Source: Acidobacteriaceae bacterium (GTDB lineage: Bacteria > Acidobacteriota > Terriglobia > Terriglobales > Acidobacteriaceae). From it: a stretch of 41,522 nt of DNA. The DNA lies in contig PMHV01000013.1 of the NCBI GenBank assembly GCA_003156805.1, positions 122,864 through 164,385 of the forward strand. The letters run 5' to 3'. How positions within the stretch are numbered: the stretch's first letter is position 1; every line of letters begins with the position of its first letter. Below, in pieces: positions 24,187-34,607 of the stretch. The notes beneath the pieces were generated by a model, which worked only from the letters and a program-made list of their open reading frames with translations, searched no databases and had not been told where the DNA came from. The translations under genes and the position numbers were made by a program.

Positions 24187-25221
24187 GTGATCAGAAAGAC
24201 TTTAGCAATCTTGTTGCTGTTATGGTGGCTGCTGCCGCTGACGGCGCACGCAGCTGTCACTGAAATCCGCAGGGATTTTCTGAACGAGACCTCGCTGCTC
24301 CCGGCCACGCCAATCATGGCTGCACCCTCGGTGAATGGCAGCTACATGATCTGCGTAACCGTGGGCGACGTGGAGAAGACTGTGCCCACTGCCATCTTGC
24401 GCTGGATCGACGAGAATGGCCAGTTCCGCAGTTTTACCTACCCCACCGTGAACGGCGTTCCCAACGGCTGCAATCTGATCCGCAATGGAGCGGACACCGC
24501 CGCGACCCTCGAAACCGATGGAACTTATGCCGGTTCGTATAATCTTTTTGCCTTCGGGCTTGGTTTTTGGTTAGCCGGAACCCAGTCCCAGGGCGGGATG
24601 AAAGAACCGCTCGACTACGCGGTCACCGGAGCTAACAGCGGACACGAGTTCTCTTTTCCCGGATTCCCCTGGCTGTTCTCGGTAGTCGCCGGCAGCAATT
24701 GCAAGTGGCAATTGTCCGCCGGGTGGTCGGGTGTAATTTCCGGCGCAGGGTCGCAGATCTCTACCGCATATGGTGGCGGCAGCGGCGGGTTTACCAGCCT
24801 GACCGCCGGCTGCGGCTATACCCTGATCGCGGTTCAGTTCGGCAGCCCTGCGCTGGGACCGGGCCCGCTCACCGATTACGAGTACACCCTGCTCAACTGG
24901 ACGGACGCTACTTATCCCAAGCTCGAGACGGTTTTCACCACGGGCAGCGGCGGCGCAAATGTTCTGCTGGCCACCAACATTGCGGAACGGCCGAACAACG
25001 GCATCATCAGCGAGGGATTGCTTGCCTACTGGAACAACCAAACCTCGGTGCCATGCGCAGCCGCTGTTGTCGGCGGTCCATCGGGAGCGCCCGGCAGTTG
25101 CGTTTCTCCCGCTTACATCGAGCCCGAAAGCCCTTTGCAGTTCCTGACCTACAACACTCCCGGACAGGAATGGGGAACTTCGCCGACATACAGCGCAGAA
25201 GTGGATGTGATCCAGTTTTAA
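24187..25221 (+). CDS. Secreted protein of unknown function
   Basis: This 344-residue protein has a classical signal peptide (MIRKTLAILLLLWWLLPLTAHAA, cleavage near residues 22-23). The mature chain is rich in Gly, Ser, Thr and aromatics with a few Cys residues (CNLIRNG, SNCKWQL, TAGCGYTL, VPCAAAVV, GSCVSPAY), suggesting a disulfide-stabilised beta structure. No known domain or active-site motif is recognised. The start is GTG at 24187, with AGGAAG about 7 bases upstream. It stands alone between tRNA-His and the convergent dehydrogenase homologue. Confidence 0.72.
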   Translation: MIRKTLAILLLLWWLLPLTAHAAVTEIRRDFLNETSLLPATPIMAAPSVNGSYMICVTVGDVEKTVPTAILRWIDENGQFRSFTYPTVNGVPNGCNLIRNGADTAATLETDGTYAGSYNLFAFGLGFWLAGTQSQGGMKEPLDYAVTGANSGHEFSFPGFPWLFSVVAGSNCKWQLSAGWSGVISGAGSQISTAYGGGSGGFTSLTAGCGYTLIAVQFGSPALGPGPLTDYEYTLLNWTDATYPKLETVFTTGSGGANVLLATNIAERPNNGIISEGLLAYWNNQTSVPCAAAVVGGPSGAPGSCVSPAYIEPESPLQFLTYNTPGQEWGTSPTYSAEVDVIQF

Positions 25222-25265
25222 GGACGTGCTTACGCGGACCTGAAGGAAAAGAGCGGTGACAACCT

Positions 25266-26534
25266 CTATCCTCGGCCCACGCCCACATATTCGAACCCGA
25301 GTGCGCGCAGGCGAGTGGAATCCAGCAGGTTTTTCGTATCCACAATGATGGGCTTTTTCAGCAGGTGACGGATACGGTCGAAATCGAGCGCGCGAAATTC
25401 GGGCCAGCCCGTGCCTACTACAAGCGCATCCATGCCTTCGGCTGCGGCATAGGCGGACTCGCAGTAGCGCACCGAACCGTTCAGCCGCGTCTTAGCCTCA
25501 GGAATAGCCACCGGATCGTAAGCCCGTACGCGCGCACCCTTGGAGACCAGCCTTTCCGCCAACCGCATCGACGACGATCCCGCCACCGAATTCGTGTTCG
25601 GCTTGAAGGCGAGCCCAAGAATACCCACATCTTTGTTTTCCACGGAATTCAGCGCCAGCGCGATCTTATCGACCAGCCGCTCCGCCAGCGTATGGTTCAC
25701 ATCGCGTGCCGCACTCAATACTTTCAGCGAGACCCCGTTCGACTGCGCCAATTCCGCCAGCGAATCCAGGTCAGACTCGGCAAAAACACCACCCATGCCG
25801 GCCCCAGGCTGCAGGCAGCGGGGCGCAATCTTCTTGTCCAGGCCCAGCGCCAGCGAGAGGCTGACCGCATCGGCTCCAACGCGCTCGCACAACGCCGCCA
25901 CTTCATTGATGAAAGAAATCTTGGTGGCGACAAAGGCAGTCGCGGCTTCCCGCACTAGCTCTGCAGTGGCCTGGTTGGTTACGATCACAGGCACGCCGCG
26001 CATCACCAGGGGATGAAAAATCTGCTTGAGCACTTGCACCGCTTCGCTGGAACCGGAGCCCAGAATCAGCCGGTCGGGCCAGTTAAAATCTTCCACCGCG
26101 CAACCGTCGGTGAAGAACATGGGTTGCGACACAATCGTCCCGCGCACTCCCGCATCTTTGAGGGTGGTTTCCAGGGCTACGGCTGTGCCCACCGCTACTG
26201 GCGTCACGATGGTCAGGATCGGAGGCTTGGGCGCGAGGCGCGCAATGCGCATCACCACGTCCGTCAGATTGTCGGCGCTGTCTTCCGCCAGAAAAATGAC
26301 CTGCGTTTTCCGCGCAAACGATTCGATGTCAGTGGAATACACCAGGCGCCCGGCGCGGACGTTCCGGCGAATAATCTCTTTCAGATTCTTTTCAAAGAAC
26401 GGAATATTGCCCTGGGCCATCTCCACCATGCGGGTGCGGTCGGGATGGCAGCAGGAAACCGGCGTACCAAAATCTGCCAGGCACGCGGAAATCACCGTCC
26501 CCAGGTAACCCGAACCATACACCCCGATCTGCAT
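25266..26534 (-). CDS. UDP-glucose/GDP-mannose dehydrogenase homologue, active site lost
   Basis: All three domains of a nucleotide-sugar dehydrogenase are present (422 residues): NAD-binding GSGYLGTVISACLA at 7-20, the central helical region AATAFVATKISFINEVAALCE at 197-217, and the C-terminal domain with GLAFKPNT at 307-314. Key positions differ from the family. The catalytic Cys motif GGSCFPKD is GGVFAESD at about 248-255. NPEFLREG is QPMFFTDG at 137-144. The Lys and Asn of the (I)K-YAANA helix are Arg and Thr, and TDDxRxSP is NSVAGSS. It probably cannot perform the two-step oxidation through a thioester. It may bind NAD or sugar nucleotides in another role. Only 45 bases separate its stop from that of the convergent secreted-protein gene. 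Confidence 0.85.
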   Translation of the reverse strand: MQIGVYGSGYLGTVISACLADFGTPVSCCHPDRTRMVEMAQGNIPFFEKNLKEIIRRNVRAGRLVYSTDIESFARKTQVIFLAEDSADNLTDVVMRIARLAPKPPILTIVTPVAVGTAVALETTLKDAGVRGTIVSQPMFFTDGCAVEDFNWPDRLILGSGSSEAVQVLKQIFHPLVMRGVPVIVTNQATAELVREAATAFVATKISFINEVAALCERVGADAVSLSLALGLDKKIAPRCLQPGAGMGGVFAESDLDSLAELAQSNGVSLKVLSAARDVNHTLAERLVDKIALALNSVENKDVGILGLAFKPNTNSVAGSSSMRLAERLVSKGARVRAYDPVAIPEAKTRLNGSVRYCESAYAAAEGMDALVVGTGWPEFRALDFDRIRHLLKKPIIVDTKNLLDSTRLRALGFEYVGVGRG

Positions 26535-26731
26535 GCGCGGCCTCCCCGCTGATGTCCCGAAAACCCGCGCGCGAAGCGGCTTTTGGCGCGGTGTGGAATT
26601 CTTCTACTCCTTTATCTACAGGGCCGGGAGCGGGTTCGCAATGCACGGGAGGGAGATGTACCAGGGGCCATACAAGCTCAGCCGGGGTAACGTAATGAGA
26701 GGTAACTTCTGGAACTAGCGCGAAACCAGAT

Positions 26732-27277
26732 TTAACGAGAAACCAGATTTCCGCCCAGCGGCACAGGGGCCAGGTCCACCCAGCAGTTCTGCGCATCTTC
26801 GCGCACGAAGGTCAGCCGATTCAGCGGGACGCGCCGGCTGCCGGCGTAGGCAGCCCATCGCTTGCGGGCTAAAGCCAGGGCTTCCTGAATAGGTTGAACC
26901 GCCGCCAGTTTGACGATGGTAAGGTGCGGCATGTAGGGCCACTCTTCGCAGAAGGCCAGGGACTGCGTATTGAGCCGGTCGTGCAACTCGCACATGCGCG
27001 AGGCCGCCTGCGCGACTTTGATGTATATCGTAGGCGTCGCCGGGATGAATGTCTCCACATCGCCCAGACCCACTTCGAAGGGTTCGGTGTCTGCGCAGAT
27101 TTTTTCCAGCATCTGCCGCGCCGCGCTCTCGGTTCCCTGCAGCAGGCGGGGCGGCAAGATGGTGAGATGCGCAGCCAGATGCGGCAGATCCGGATGCAGT
27201 TCCTGCCGCAGCGTCTCGACGAACTCCCCGGCCGGATTTTTCAGATACGCTACCAGCGCGTAACGCATACTCTGCAT
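26732..27277 (-). CDS. 2H phosphoesterase (2'-5' RNA ligase-like)
   Basis: This is a 181-residue member of the 2H phosphoesterase superfamily (2'-5' RNA ligase / LigT / YjcG type). Both active-site motifs are seen: H37-L-T-I in LAAHLTILPPR and H118-L-T-I in MPHLTIVKL. Such enzymes hydrolyse or ligate 2',5' or cyclic phosphodiesters in RNA or small nucleotides; the physiological substrate here is unknown. The start is 27277 or Met4 at 27268 (MRYALVAYL), which fits the family's opening strand better. The gene is flanked by the dehydrogenase homologue and the CpaE-like gene on the same strand, but gaps of about 85-200 bases argue against tight coupling. Confidence 0.88.
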   Translation of the reverse strand: MQSMRYALVAYLKNPAGEFVETLRQELHPDLPHLAAHLTILPPRLLQGTESAARQMLEKICADTEPFEVGLGDVETFIPATPTIYIKVAQAASRMCELHDRLNTQSLAFCEEWPYMPHLTIVKLAAVQPIQEALALARKRWAAYAGSRRVPLNRLTFVREDAQNCWVDLAPVPLGGNLVSR

Positions 27278-27360
27278 TCTAGAGAAAAATTATAGCGCGC
27301 TTCCGTCATTTGTATTTTTTCTCGGTACTCTGTACTCGCAGCGACGGTACTGATGCTGTT

Positions 27361-28593
27361 CTATTGTCCGGCGCGGAGGGGCGACAGGTTTGGCCGGCCG
27401 AGAATTTTCTTGGTATCGGTTTTGTCTTGCGCGTAAACCAGGTCGAGCCCGCCTTCGGAAGTTGCCGACGCTTCGGCCAAGGCGGCGGCCAACGCACGGA
27501 ATGAGCGGCTGATTTCCTGATTCTCCTGCAGAACAACGGGCGCTCCCTGATCGATGGCGGGTGAGACTGCCTGAAACGCGTTGGGAATCTTCCACAGCAC
27601 TTTGCACTTGGTGGATTGCTCGATGTCCTGGTCGCTAAAGCCGGGAATCTTCTTGTAGCGATTCAGCACCATGCGCAGACGATCGCGTCCGGTGCCTTCT
27701 TCGAGGAAGGCGTGGATGCGGCTCGCGCTCCACAGCGAGACCACGTCCGTTTGCGCGACCAGCAGCACGGCGTTGGACAGGTCGGAGAGCAGGCGCGTGG
27801 TGGGATCGAGGCGGCTGGAGGCATCGACCACGATGTAGCGATAGTGATTCACCAGCAAATCGAAGAGGCGGGCCAGTTCGGCAGGCGTGGGCACAGATTG
27901 GTACGGTTGCTGCGGACCGGCGAGCAGATGCAGTCCGTCTTTGGCCAGGGTCATCAGGCCATCGAGCAGCGAGGCGTCGAGACGGTGCAAGTTTTCGAGC
28001 GCGTCGGGCACTCCGAAACTGGGGCGCAGATTGAGATGCAGTTGGGCGTGGCCCACGGGAGCAAAGTCCACCAGCACAACGCTGCCGTGGGACTGTTGCA
28101 GGGCGAGCGCGGTGTTGACCGCGGCGGTGGTGGCCCCGGCGCCTCCCTTAGCGCTGAGAAATGTGAAGATGCGGGCTTTGCCCGCGCCGCCGCGGGCGCG
28201 AGTGCGCGTGGCACTGAAACGCGTGAGCGCCTCGCTGAGAGCCTCTGGACCTGAATTCTGGTCCAGGTATTCACCGGCGCCGGCGCGCATTGCGGCTACG
28301 ATCATGGCCGGCTGGTGCATTGAACCATTGGCAAAAATGGCGATCTGCAGCGTGTTCGCGCGAACCAATTCGATGACGTTGACGGCGCGCTGCGGATTCT
28401 CCGGGGAGATATCGACCAGCACGACTTCGGCGTGCAAGTCCTGAATTTGCCGCAGGATGGGATCGGCGGAACTGTTGGGAAAGCCAACGTGGCTGAAGAC
28501 GACGCGGACCAGGCGCGTCGCTTCGAGACGGCTTTGCAACGTGGATAGGTGTTCGCGGTCCTCGGTGAGGAGGGCTACGGCAATGCCATGCAT
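27361..28593 (-). CDS. CpaE/TadZ-like pilus assembly ATPase
   Basis: This is a MinD/ParA-type ATPase with an N-terminal receiver-like domain, as in CpaE/TadZ, which localises the type IVb (Flp/Tad) pilus machine. The N-terminal part (GIAVALLTEDREHLSTLQSRL to about residue 125) has the receiver fold (VVLVDISPENPQRA). The ATPase part starts FTFLSAKGGAGATTAAVNTALAL, with the deviant Walker A KGGAGATT; VVLVDFAP and YIVVDASSRLD follow. No other tad/cpa gene is in the window. The start at 28593 has GAGGA 7 bases upstream; an in-frame ATG at 28629 would add 12 residues. A hydrophilic C-terminal tail follows the ATPase. Confidence 0.85.
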   Translation of the reverse strand: MHGIAVALLTEDREHLSTLQSRLEATRLVRVVFSHVGFPNSSADPILRQIQDLHAEVVLVDISPENPQRAVNVIELVRANTLQIAIFANGSMHQPAMIVAAMRAGAGEYLDQNSGPEALSEALTRFSATRTRARGGAGKARIFTFLSAKGGAGATTAAVNTALALQQSHGSVVLVDFAPVGHAQLHLNLRPSFGVPDALENLHRLDASLLDGLMTLAKDGLHLLAGPQQPYQSVPTPAELARLFDLLVNHYRYIVVDASSRLDPTTRLLSDLSNAVLLVAQTDVVSLWSASRIHAFLEEGTGRDRLRMVLNRYKKIPGFSDQDIEQSTKCKVLWKIPNAFQAVSPAIDQGAPVVLQENQEISRSFRALAAALAEASATSEGGLDLVYAQDKTDTKKILGRPNLSPLRAGQ

Positions 28594-28902
28594 GGCGCGG
28601 TCCTCGTTGATTTTGCCCGGCGTCTGCATGTTAGAAAGAGAAGGTACCCTCCGCCAAGTGACCTAGGTAACCAGCCAGAATCGCGCGTGCACGCGATGGT
28701 GCGCGATCTGTTCGATGCATGAACAACAAGACAGCCCCAGAAAATGCGGGGTACGGCGCAGAACACTGCGAGGGGAAAAGTAGCGCAGAAGCCTGCGAGG
28801 CCAACCGCCCTGATATACACCATTGTAAGGCACCGGCCGACGGTTGAAAAGAACCCAAAGGTGCGGGAGGAACGCCCGGCCCAGCTTGCGTATCGCCGAT
28901 CT
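28594..28902. other. Intergenic region upstream of the CpaE-like gene
   Basis: This stretch should contain the promoter of the CpaE-like gene. Short open frames occur on both strands, but none has a ribosome binding site or a recognisable product. No hairpin or repeat family member was seen. Confidence 0.4.
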
Positions 28903-29097
28903 TTACAAGCTACTGTGCAGCACCGTCTCGGTCCGGCTTCCATCCGAGTTCAGTGCAAATCTGAAGACCGTTCCGCAGCTGTTACCGCCATCGCAGGAAA
29001 GATCGCCGCCAAGCAATGTCGTGCCGTCGAGATTCCCAGAAGCGTTGACGATCAGTCTACTGGAAGGGTACGATCCGTCGGCACCGGAGAACGTATG
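28903..29097 (-). pseudogene. Remnant of a GloVer-type beta-propeller protein
   Basis: The minus-strand frame reads HTFSGADGSYPSSRLIVNASGNLDGTTLLGG...GTVFRFALNSDGSRTETVLHS, then stops. This is one unit of the tandem repeat in secreted acidobacterial proteins (consensus like YSFTGGxDGxxPxxxLxxDxxGNLYGTTxxGGxxxxGTVFxL). Intact proteins have many such units and a signal peptide; here a single unit remains, with unrelated sequence on both sides. It is a relic and no functional product is expected. Confidence 0.7.
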
Positions 29098-29517
29098 CAG
29101 CCCGATAGTTGCGGGCCGCTGCAATTCCCGCAGGTGCGCTGGCAAACACGAACGGCGGCGATAAGGCTGGGCAATACCAACGTTTTGGGCTTGAGTCTTC
29201 CTGGTGTCAGGGGGGAGAGACTCCTTCAACGACGTGCCAGACTGAGAGGGAGGGAAGAGCTTAGAAACCTTTACGTCACTAGCCGCTCGTCTCGCAAGAC
29301 GAAAATTGTTGCAACCTCCACCACGTTGCAAAACGAACCAGCGTCACGTTCTTCCTCGTGAGGACAAGCGCATTGGGTTTCTTGCCTTGGCAGTTTTGGG
29401 CAGACTTTGGACACAGTCGCACCCAAAACGGTGCAGCCTGACGGCACGCTCCCTGCAACTCGGCGCCCATATAACTGATGTATTCTTGGTGGGTTGGACG
29501 ACATGCAAATTTTCTAA
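29098..29517. other. Non-coding region before tRNA-Arg
   Basis: This 420-base stretch contains no gene that can be supported. Open frames on the minus strand run into the tRNA and are artefacts. The promoter for tRNA-Arg should lie in its AT-richer last 60 bases. Confidence 0.4.
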
Positions 29518-29594
29518 GGGCGCGTAGCTCAAACGGATAGAGCACCGGATTTCTAATCCGGTGGTTGCAGGTTCGATTCCTGCCGCGCCTACCA
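29518..29594 (+). tRNA. tRNA-Arg (TCT), CCA encoded
   Basis: Acceptor arms GGGCGCG/CGCGCCT pair with one G-U at the end. The D stem is GCTC/GAGC, the anticodon arm is CCGGA-TTTCTAA-TCCGG with anticodon TCT, and the T arm is GCAGG-TTCGATT-CCTGC. The discriminator A at 29591 is followed by a genomic CCA (29592-29594). It decodes AGA and probably AGG. Confidence 0.96.
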
Positions 29595-29787
29595 GGCTGT
29601 TCCTCTCTGAACGTGCGGATCGACTGCTCTTCTTGCATTGCCATGGGTGTCCGGGGCGCGCTAAGATTGTTCGTACACATCTTCTCCGCTACATCCCTTT
29701 GATTCAGTTTGGAGTTCAACCCGCGGGCAGGGAGGTGTGCGAACCCTGGGTACGGCGCATCCGTGCGCCAAGGCGAATTCTTCTGAG

Positions 29788-31128
<1,341 letters not shown>

Positions 31129-31166
31129 AATCGGTTCCCATCAGTCCGCCACGCAAGGAGAGGAAG

Positions 31167-31454
31167 ATGGTAGTTCTGGCAGTGACGTGGATCGCGAAAG
31201 CCACGCACGAAACCGAAGTAGCCGCGGTATTTGCCAAGCTTACCGAAGAGTCCCGCAAGGAGCCCGGCTGTGTGATGTATCAGGTTCACCGGCACAAGAC
31301 CGAGCCGCGCCGCTTCTTTATCTACGAGCAGTATAAAGATGATGCCGCGCTGGAAGCCCACCGCGCCACTCCACATTTTCTGCAATACGCGCGCAAGGAG
31401 CTTCCCAAGCTCGGCGACCGAGTGGAAGGCCATCTCTTCGAGCCGCTCGGCTAG
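31167..31454 (+). CDS. Antibiotic biosynthesis monooxygenase-like protein (YgiN type)
   Basis: This is a 95-residue ferredoxin-like fold protein of the ABM family, which includes cofactor-free quinone monooxygenases such as YgiN. The pattern is VVLAVTWIAKATHETEVAAVFAKLTEESRKEPGCVMYQVHRH, then FFIYEQYKDDAALEAHRATPHF. It is presumably a small cytosolic dimer; the substrate is unknown. The start at 31167 has AAGGAG about 7 bases upstream; a longer frame from 31098 would overlap purA by 31 bases and lacks this signal. It is probably co-transcribed with purA. A GC-rich hairpin at 31464-31483 follows the stop and may end the transcript. Confidence 0.88.
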   Translation: MVVLAVTWIAKATHETEVAAVFAKLTEESRKEPGCVMYQVHRHKTEPRRFFIYEQYKDDAALEAHRATPHFLQYARKELPKLGDRVEGHLFEPLG

Positions 31455-31463
31455 ATTGTGTGG

Positions 31464-31483
31464 CGCGGGCGCCCTCGCCCGCG
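31464..31483. terminator. GC-rich hairpin after the purA-ABM genes
   Basis: CGCGGGCG and CGCCCGCG pair over 8 bases around a CCCT loop, then GTTTGTGG. It could act as a terminator; it also has the CGCCCTCG core seen in the hairpin at 34568-34585, so it may be a repeat family member. Confidence 0.55.
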
Positions 31484-31518
31484 TTTGTGGCGCGCAGGAT
31501 GCGGCTCGAAGCCTGCTG

Positions 31519-31710
31519 CTACTTGTTCTTGTCGCTCATCAACTCCCCGCCAGACGCGTAGCTCTCCTTCGACACTTCATGAAAAGCCACAACGATTCCC
31601 TCGCGGTGAGCTCCGGCCTCTTCCACCAAAGCATCGGTGATGCGCTGGGCGAGTTTGCGCTTCTGCTCGGCCGTGCGTCCCTGCAGCATCGTGATTTGAA
31701 CCATTGGCAT
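31519..31710 (-). CDS. 4-oxalocrotonate tautomerase family protein
   Basis: This is a 63-residue tautomerase-superfamily protein. After Met removal, Pro1 (MPMVQITMLQGRT) would be the catalytic base, the defining feature of 4-OT enzymes. The helix AEQKRKLAQRITDALVEEAG and the strand IVVAFHEVSKESYASGG fit the family. The substrate is unknown; no catechol meta-cleavage genes are nearby. The start at 31710 is fixed by the need for the N-terminal Pro. It converges with the ABM gene and lies downstream of ndk on the same strand, with an 75-base gap carrying a degenerate inverted 'tcagttct' repeat. Confidence 0.88.
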   Translation of the reverse strand: MPMVQITMLQGRTAEQKRKLAQRITDALVEEAGAHREGIVVAFHEVSKESYASGGELMSDKNK

Positions 31711-31785
31711 AAGAGCAGTTCTCGGTTGTCAGTTCCCAGTAAACAACTCTCGGCCCCGTAGGTTTTACTGAGAACTGAGAACTAA

Positions 31786-32208
31786 TTAAGCCAATTCGTA
31801 TCCCGCGAAGAAAAAGCTCAACTCAAATCGCGCCGTATCCTCCGCGTCGGAGCCGTGAATCGCGTTGTGTTCGATGCTCGTCGCCCACTTCTTGCGGATG
31901 GTTCCCTCTTCAGCGTTTGCGGGGTTCGTCGCACCCATCAGCTTGCGCAGGTCGGCGATGGCGTTTTCCTTTTCCAGCGCCAAGGCAACAATGGGCCCGC
32001 TCGACATGAAATCGGTTAACGAGTTGTAAAACGGTCTGCTGGCGTGGACGGCGTAAAACTGCTCGGCCTGATGCTTGGAGATTTGCAGCATCTTCATGCC
32101 CAGAATGCAGAAACCGTTTTTCTCGAATTGTTCAATGATGTCGCCCACGCCGTTCCTACGCACGGCGTCGGGTTTCACGATGGTAAGTGTCCGTTGCAGA
32201 GTCTTCAT
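31786..32208 (-). CDS. ndk: Nucleoside diphosphate kinase
   Basis: Ndk moves the gamma-phosphate of ATP onto other nucleoside diphosphates through a phospho-histidine. The sequence [22 protein letters not shown] and the active-site block [12 protein letters not shown] with His118 are diagnostic. Its 140 residues are full length. It is the third gene of a sucC-sucD-ndk run on the minus strand. Ndk can convert the GTP or ATP made by succinyl-CoA synthetase, so the linkage makes metabolic sense. An 80-base spacer of degenerate GTACTCG repeats separates it from sucD. Confidence 0.97.
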   Translation of the reverse strand: MKTLQRTLTIVKPDAVRRNGVGDIIEQFEKNGFCILGMKMLQISKHQAEQFYAVHASRPFYNSLTDFMSSGPIVALALEKENAIADLRKLMGATNPANAEEGTIRKKWATSIEHNAIHGSDAEDTARFELSFFFAGYELA

Positions 32209-32288
32209 AGTTGGCAGTTACTCGTTGTCCTTAGTCATCGACTTACTGTCTTTCTCAGTACTCGCTACTCGCTACTCGGTACCCGGTA
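32209..32288. repeat. Degenerate short repeats between sucD and ndk
   Basis: The spacer carries runs of CTACTCG and (g)GTACCCGGTACT-type units on the plus strand at about 32252-32290. They form small inverted pairs. Similar runs lie at 31715-31785 and 27320-27350. Confidence 0.6.
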
Positions 32289-33167
32289 CTAAACTCTAAC
32301 TCCCAGCGCCGCGGCCAGCGTCTCGCCCATCGCCGCCGGCGATTTCGCCACGCGAATCCCGCACGCTTCCATGGTTCTGATTTTTTCCTCAGCGGTCCCT
32401 TTGCCTCCGGAAATAATCGCGCCCGCGTGTCCCATGCGGCGTCCCGGAGGCGCAGTCTGTCCCGCGATAAAGCCAACCACCGGCTTCTTCATGTGCGTCT
32501 TCACAAACTCGGCCGCAGTTTCTTCGGCGTTGCCTCCAATCTCTCCGATCATGATCACAGCTTCCGTCTCGGCGTCGCGATTGAAAAGGTCCAGGGCGTC
32601 CACGAAGTTCGTCCCAATAATAGGATCTCCGCCGATGCCGATGGCCGTCGATTGCCCGATGCCGCGCTGCGTGAGCTGATGCACCGCTTCATAAGTCAAA
32701 GTGCCGGAGCGCGAAACGATGCCGACCGAACCTTCCTTGTGAATCGATCCCGGCATAATTCCGATCTTGCACTTGCCCGGCGAAATGATGCCCGGACAAT
32801 TCGGACCGATCAGCCGCGAGCGCCGGTCCTGCAAGAACTCCCACGCCTTCACCATGTCCAGCGTCGGAATGCCCTCGGTGATGCAAACGATAAGATCAAG
32901 TTCGGCGTCGGCCGCTTCCATGATCGCATCAGCCGCGAACGGCGGCGGCACGAAAATCACTGTAGCATCGGCCCCGGTCTTGTCGGCGGCTTCACGCACC
33001 GTGTTGAAGATGGGCCAGCCCTCGTGCGTGGCGCCGCCTTTGCCGGGCGTGACTCCTCCAACAATCTGCGTCCCATAAGCCGCGCAGGCCTTCGCATGAA
33101 AAGTGCCTTCGCGTCCGGTCAAGCCCTGCACCAGCACGCGCGTTTTCTTATCAACCAGAATTGCCAT
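32289..33167 (-). CDS. sucD: Succinyl-CoA synthetase alpha subunit
   Basis: SucD is the CoA-binding, phospho-His subunit of succinyl-CoA synthetase (succinyl-CoA to succinate with substrate-level NTP formation). [33 protein letters not shown] is the CoA-binding Rossmann start. The C-terminal block [20 protein letters not shown] carries the phosphorylated His247. The 292-residue length is normal. It lies 42 bases downstream of sucC and upstream of ndk, so the three are probably one transcript. The start at 33167 agrees with the conserved N-terminus. Confidence 0.97.
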   Translation of the reverse strand: MAILVDKKTRVLVQGLTGREGTFHAKACAAYGTQIVGGVTPGKGGATHEGWPIFNTVREAADKTGADATVIFVPPPFAADAIMEAADAELDLIVCITEGIPTLDMVKAWEFLQDRRSRLIGPNCPGIISPGKCKIGIMPGSIHKEGSVGIVSRSGTLTYEAVHQLTQRGIGQSTAIGIGGDPIIGTNFVDALDLFNRDAETEAVIMIGEIGGNAEETAAEFVKTHMKKPVVGFIAGQTAPPGRRMGHAGAIISGGKGTAEEKIRTMEACGIRVAKSPAAMGETLAAALGVRV

Positions 33168-33209
33168 AAAAAATATCCCGTCACTTCTAGCGCTAAATCG
33201 TCTAATTCG

Positions 33210-34388
33210 CTAAGACGCGCCCTGCGCCGCCGCAACCACTTTATCAGCCGCGTCCTTCATGGTTTCCGCGACCATGAAGTTGAATCCCGATTCCATCAGA
33301 ATTTTCTTCCCTTCAATCACATTCGTGCCCTCAAGCCGCAGCACAATAGGAAGCTTAATATTGGTTTTCTTCGCGGCTTCCACCACCCCACTCGCCAGAG
33401 TGTCCACGCGTAGGATGCCGCCAAAAATGTTGATGAGCACGGCTTTCACGTTCCTGTCGCTGAGCAGAATCTCGAACGCATGTGCAACCTGTTCCGCATT
33501 GGCGCCGCCGCCTACATCAAGAAAGTTCGCGGGCATTCCGCCAGCGTACTTAATAATGTCCATCGTGGCCATGGCCAGCCCCGCGCCATTCACCATGCAG
33601 CCCACGTTGCCGTCGAGCTTGATGTAGTTCAGGCTGTACTTCGAAGCTTCCACTTCCAGCGGATCTTCCTCGGTAATGTCGCGCAGTTCGCGAATATCAG
33701 GGTGCCGGAACAGTGCGTTGTCATCGAACGTCAGCTTGGCATCGAGCGCGAACAGTCGGCCATCAGTCGTGGTGATGAAAGGGTTGATTTCCACCAGCGA
33801 AGCATCGGTATCGAGAAACGCCTTGTACAAGCTGCTCAGAAAATGCACCGCAGGAGTAATCTGCTGCGGCTTCAATCCAAGTTCAAACGCGATCTTGCGC
33901 GCCTGAAACGCCTCCAAGCCCATGCCCGGATCGATGTATTGCTTCAAGATGGCGTCGGGATTTTCCTCCGCAACGTGCTCGATCTCCATCCCGCCCGCAG
34001 CCGATGCCATGAATACAGGCTTGCCCTCGGCGCGGTCCACGAGAATTCCCAGATACAATTCTTTTTCAATCGGCAGAGTCTCTTCAATCAGCAACCGTCG
34101 CACGATGCGGCCTTCCGGCCCGGTCTGGTGCGTCACCAGTTTCATGCCCAGCATCTTGCCGGCGAGTTCTCCGGCTTCGTTGGCAGACTTGGCGATCTTC
34201 ACGCCTCCGCCCTTGCCGCGTCCGCCCGCGTGAATCTGTGCTTTCACCACCACGCCCGTCGCTCCGGCGCTGAACAACTCTTTGGCGGCAGAATCAGCTT
34301 CTTCGCGCGAGGTCGCCATTGTCCCACGCGGCACAGTCACACCATACTTCTTAAGAATCGCTTTCCCCTGGTACTCATGGATTTTCAT
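33210..34388 (-). CDS. sucC: Succinyl-CoA synthetase beta subunit
   Basis: SucC is the nucleotide-binding subunit of succinyl-CoA synthetase in the citric acid cycle. It starts [25 protein letters not shown], has the ATP-grasp fold ([23 protein letters not shown] at about 46-68) and ends in the ligase domain ([36 protein letters not shown]). The 392 residues are full length. It should pair with SucD as a heterodimer or heterotetramer. It is the first gene of the sucC-sucD-ndk run. The promoter should lie in the 34389-34600 gap, which contains a GC-rich hairpin repeat. Confidence 0.97.
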   Translation of the reverse strand: MKIHEYQGKAILKKYGVTVPRGTMATSREEADSAAKELFSAGATGVVVKAQIHAGGRGKGGGVKIAKSANEAGELAGKMLGMKLVTHQTGPEGRIVRRLLIEETLPIEKELYLGILVDRAEGKPVFMASAAGGMEIEHVAEENPDAILKQYIDPGMGLEAFQARKIAFELGLKPQQITPAVHFLSSLYKAFLDTDASLVEINPFITTTDGRLFALDAKLTFDDNALFRHPDIRELRDITEEDPLEVEASKYSLNYIKLDGNVGCMVNGAGLAMATMDIIKYAGGMPANFLDVGGGANAEQVAHAFEILLSDRNVKAVLINIFGGILRVDTLASGVVEAAKKTNIKLPIVLRLEGTNVIEGKKILMESGFNFMVAETMKDAADKVVAAAQGAS

Positions 34389-34567
34389 AATGATTTATTT
34401 CCGCTTAACAAATCGGCGGGAACCTGCTCGCGGCTTTCGACTGAGGGCAGCAAACCTTTAATTTTATAGAAGGGCGGCGGATTAGAGCAAACGGGAGCAT
34501 CAACAGCGTGAGTACTCCGCTTGCGGAGATGCCTTGGAAGATGCTCATGTGGGGTGCCTATGTGGGA

Positions 34568-34585
34568 ACAGCCGCCCTCGGCTGT
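34568..34585. repeat. CCCT-loop hairpin repeat
   Basis: ACAGCCG and CGGCTGT pair around a CCCT loop, with GTGGGA before it. It lies between the PIN gene stop and sucC and may end the toxin transcript. The element at 31464-31483 has the same loop. Confidence 0.6.
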
Positions 34586-34607
34586 CCGCTCGAGCGCAGC
34601 TCGACGG

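Noticed and set aside
29279-29719. A 146-residue minus-strand frame
   Set aside because: It reads through tRNA-Arg in antisense (the RNRTCNHRIRNPVLYPFELRAL stretch is the tRNA), so it is not a gene.
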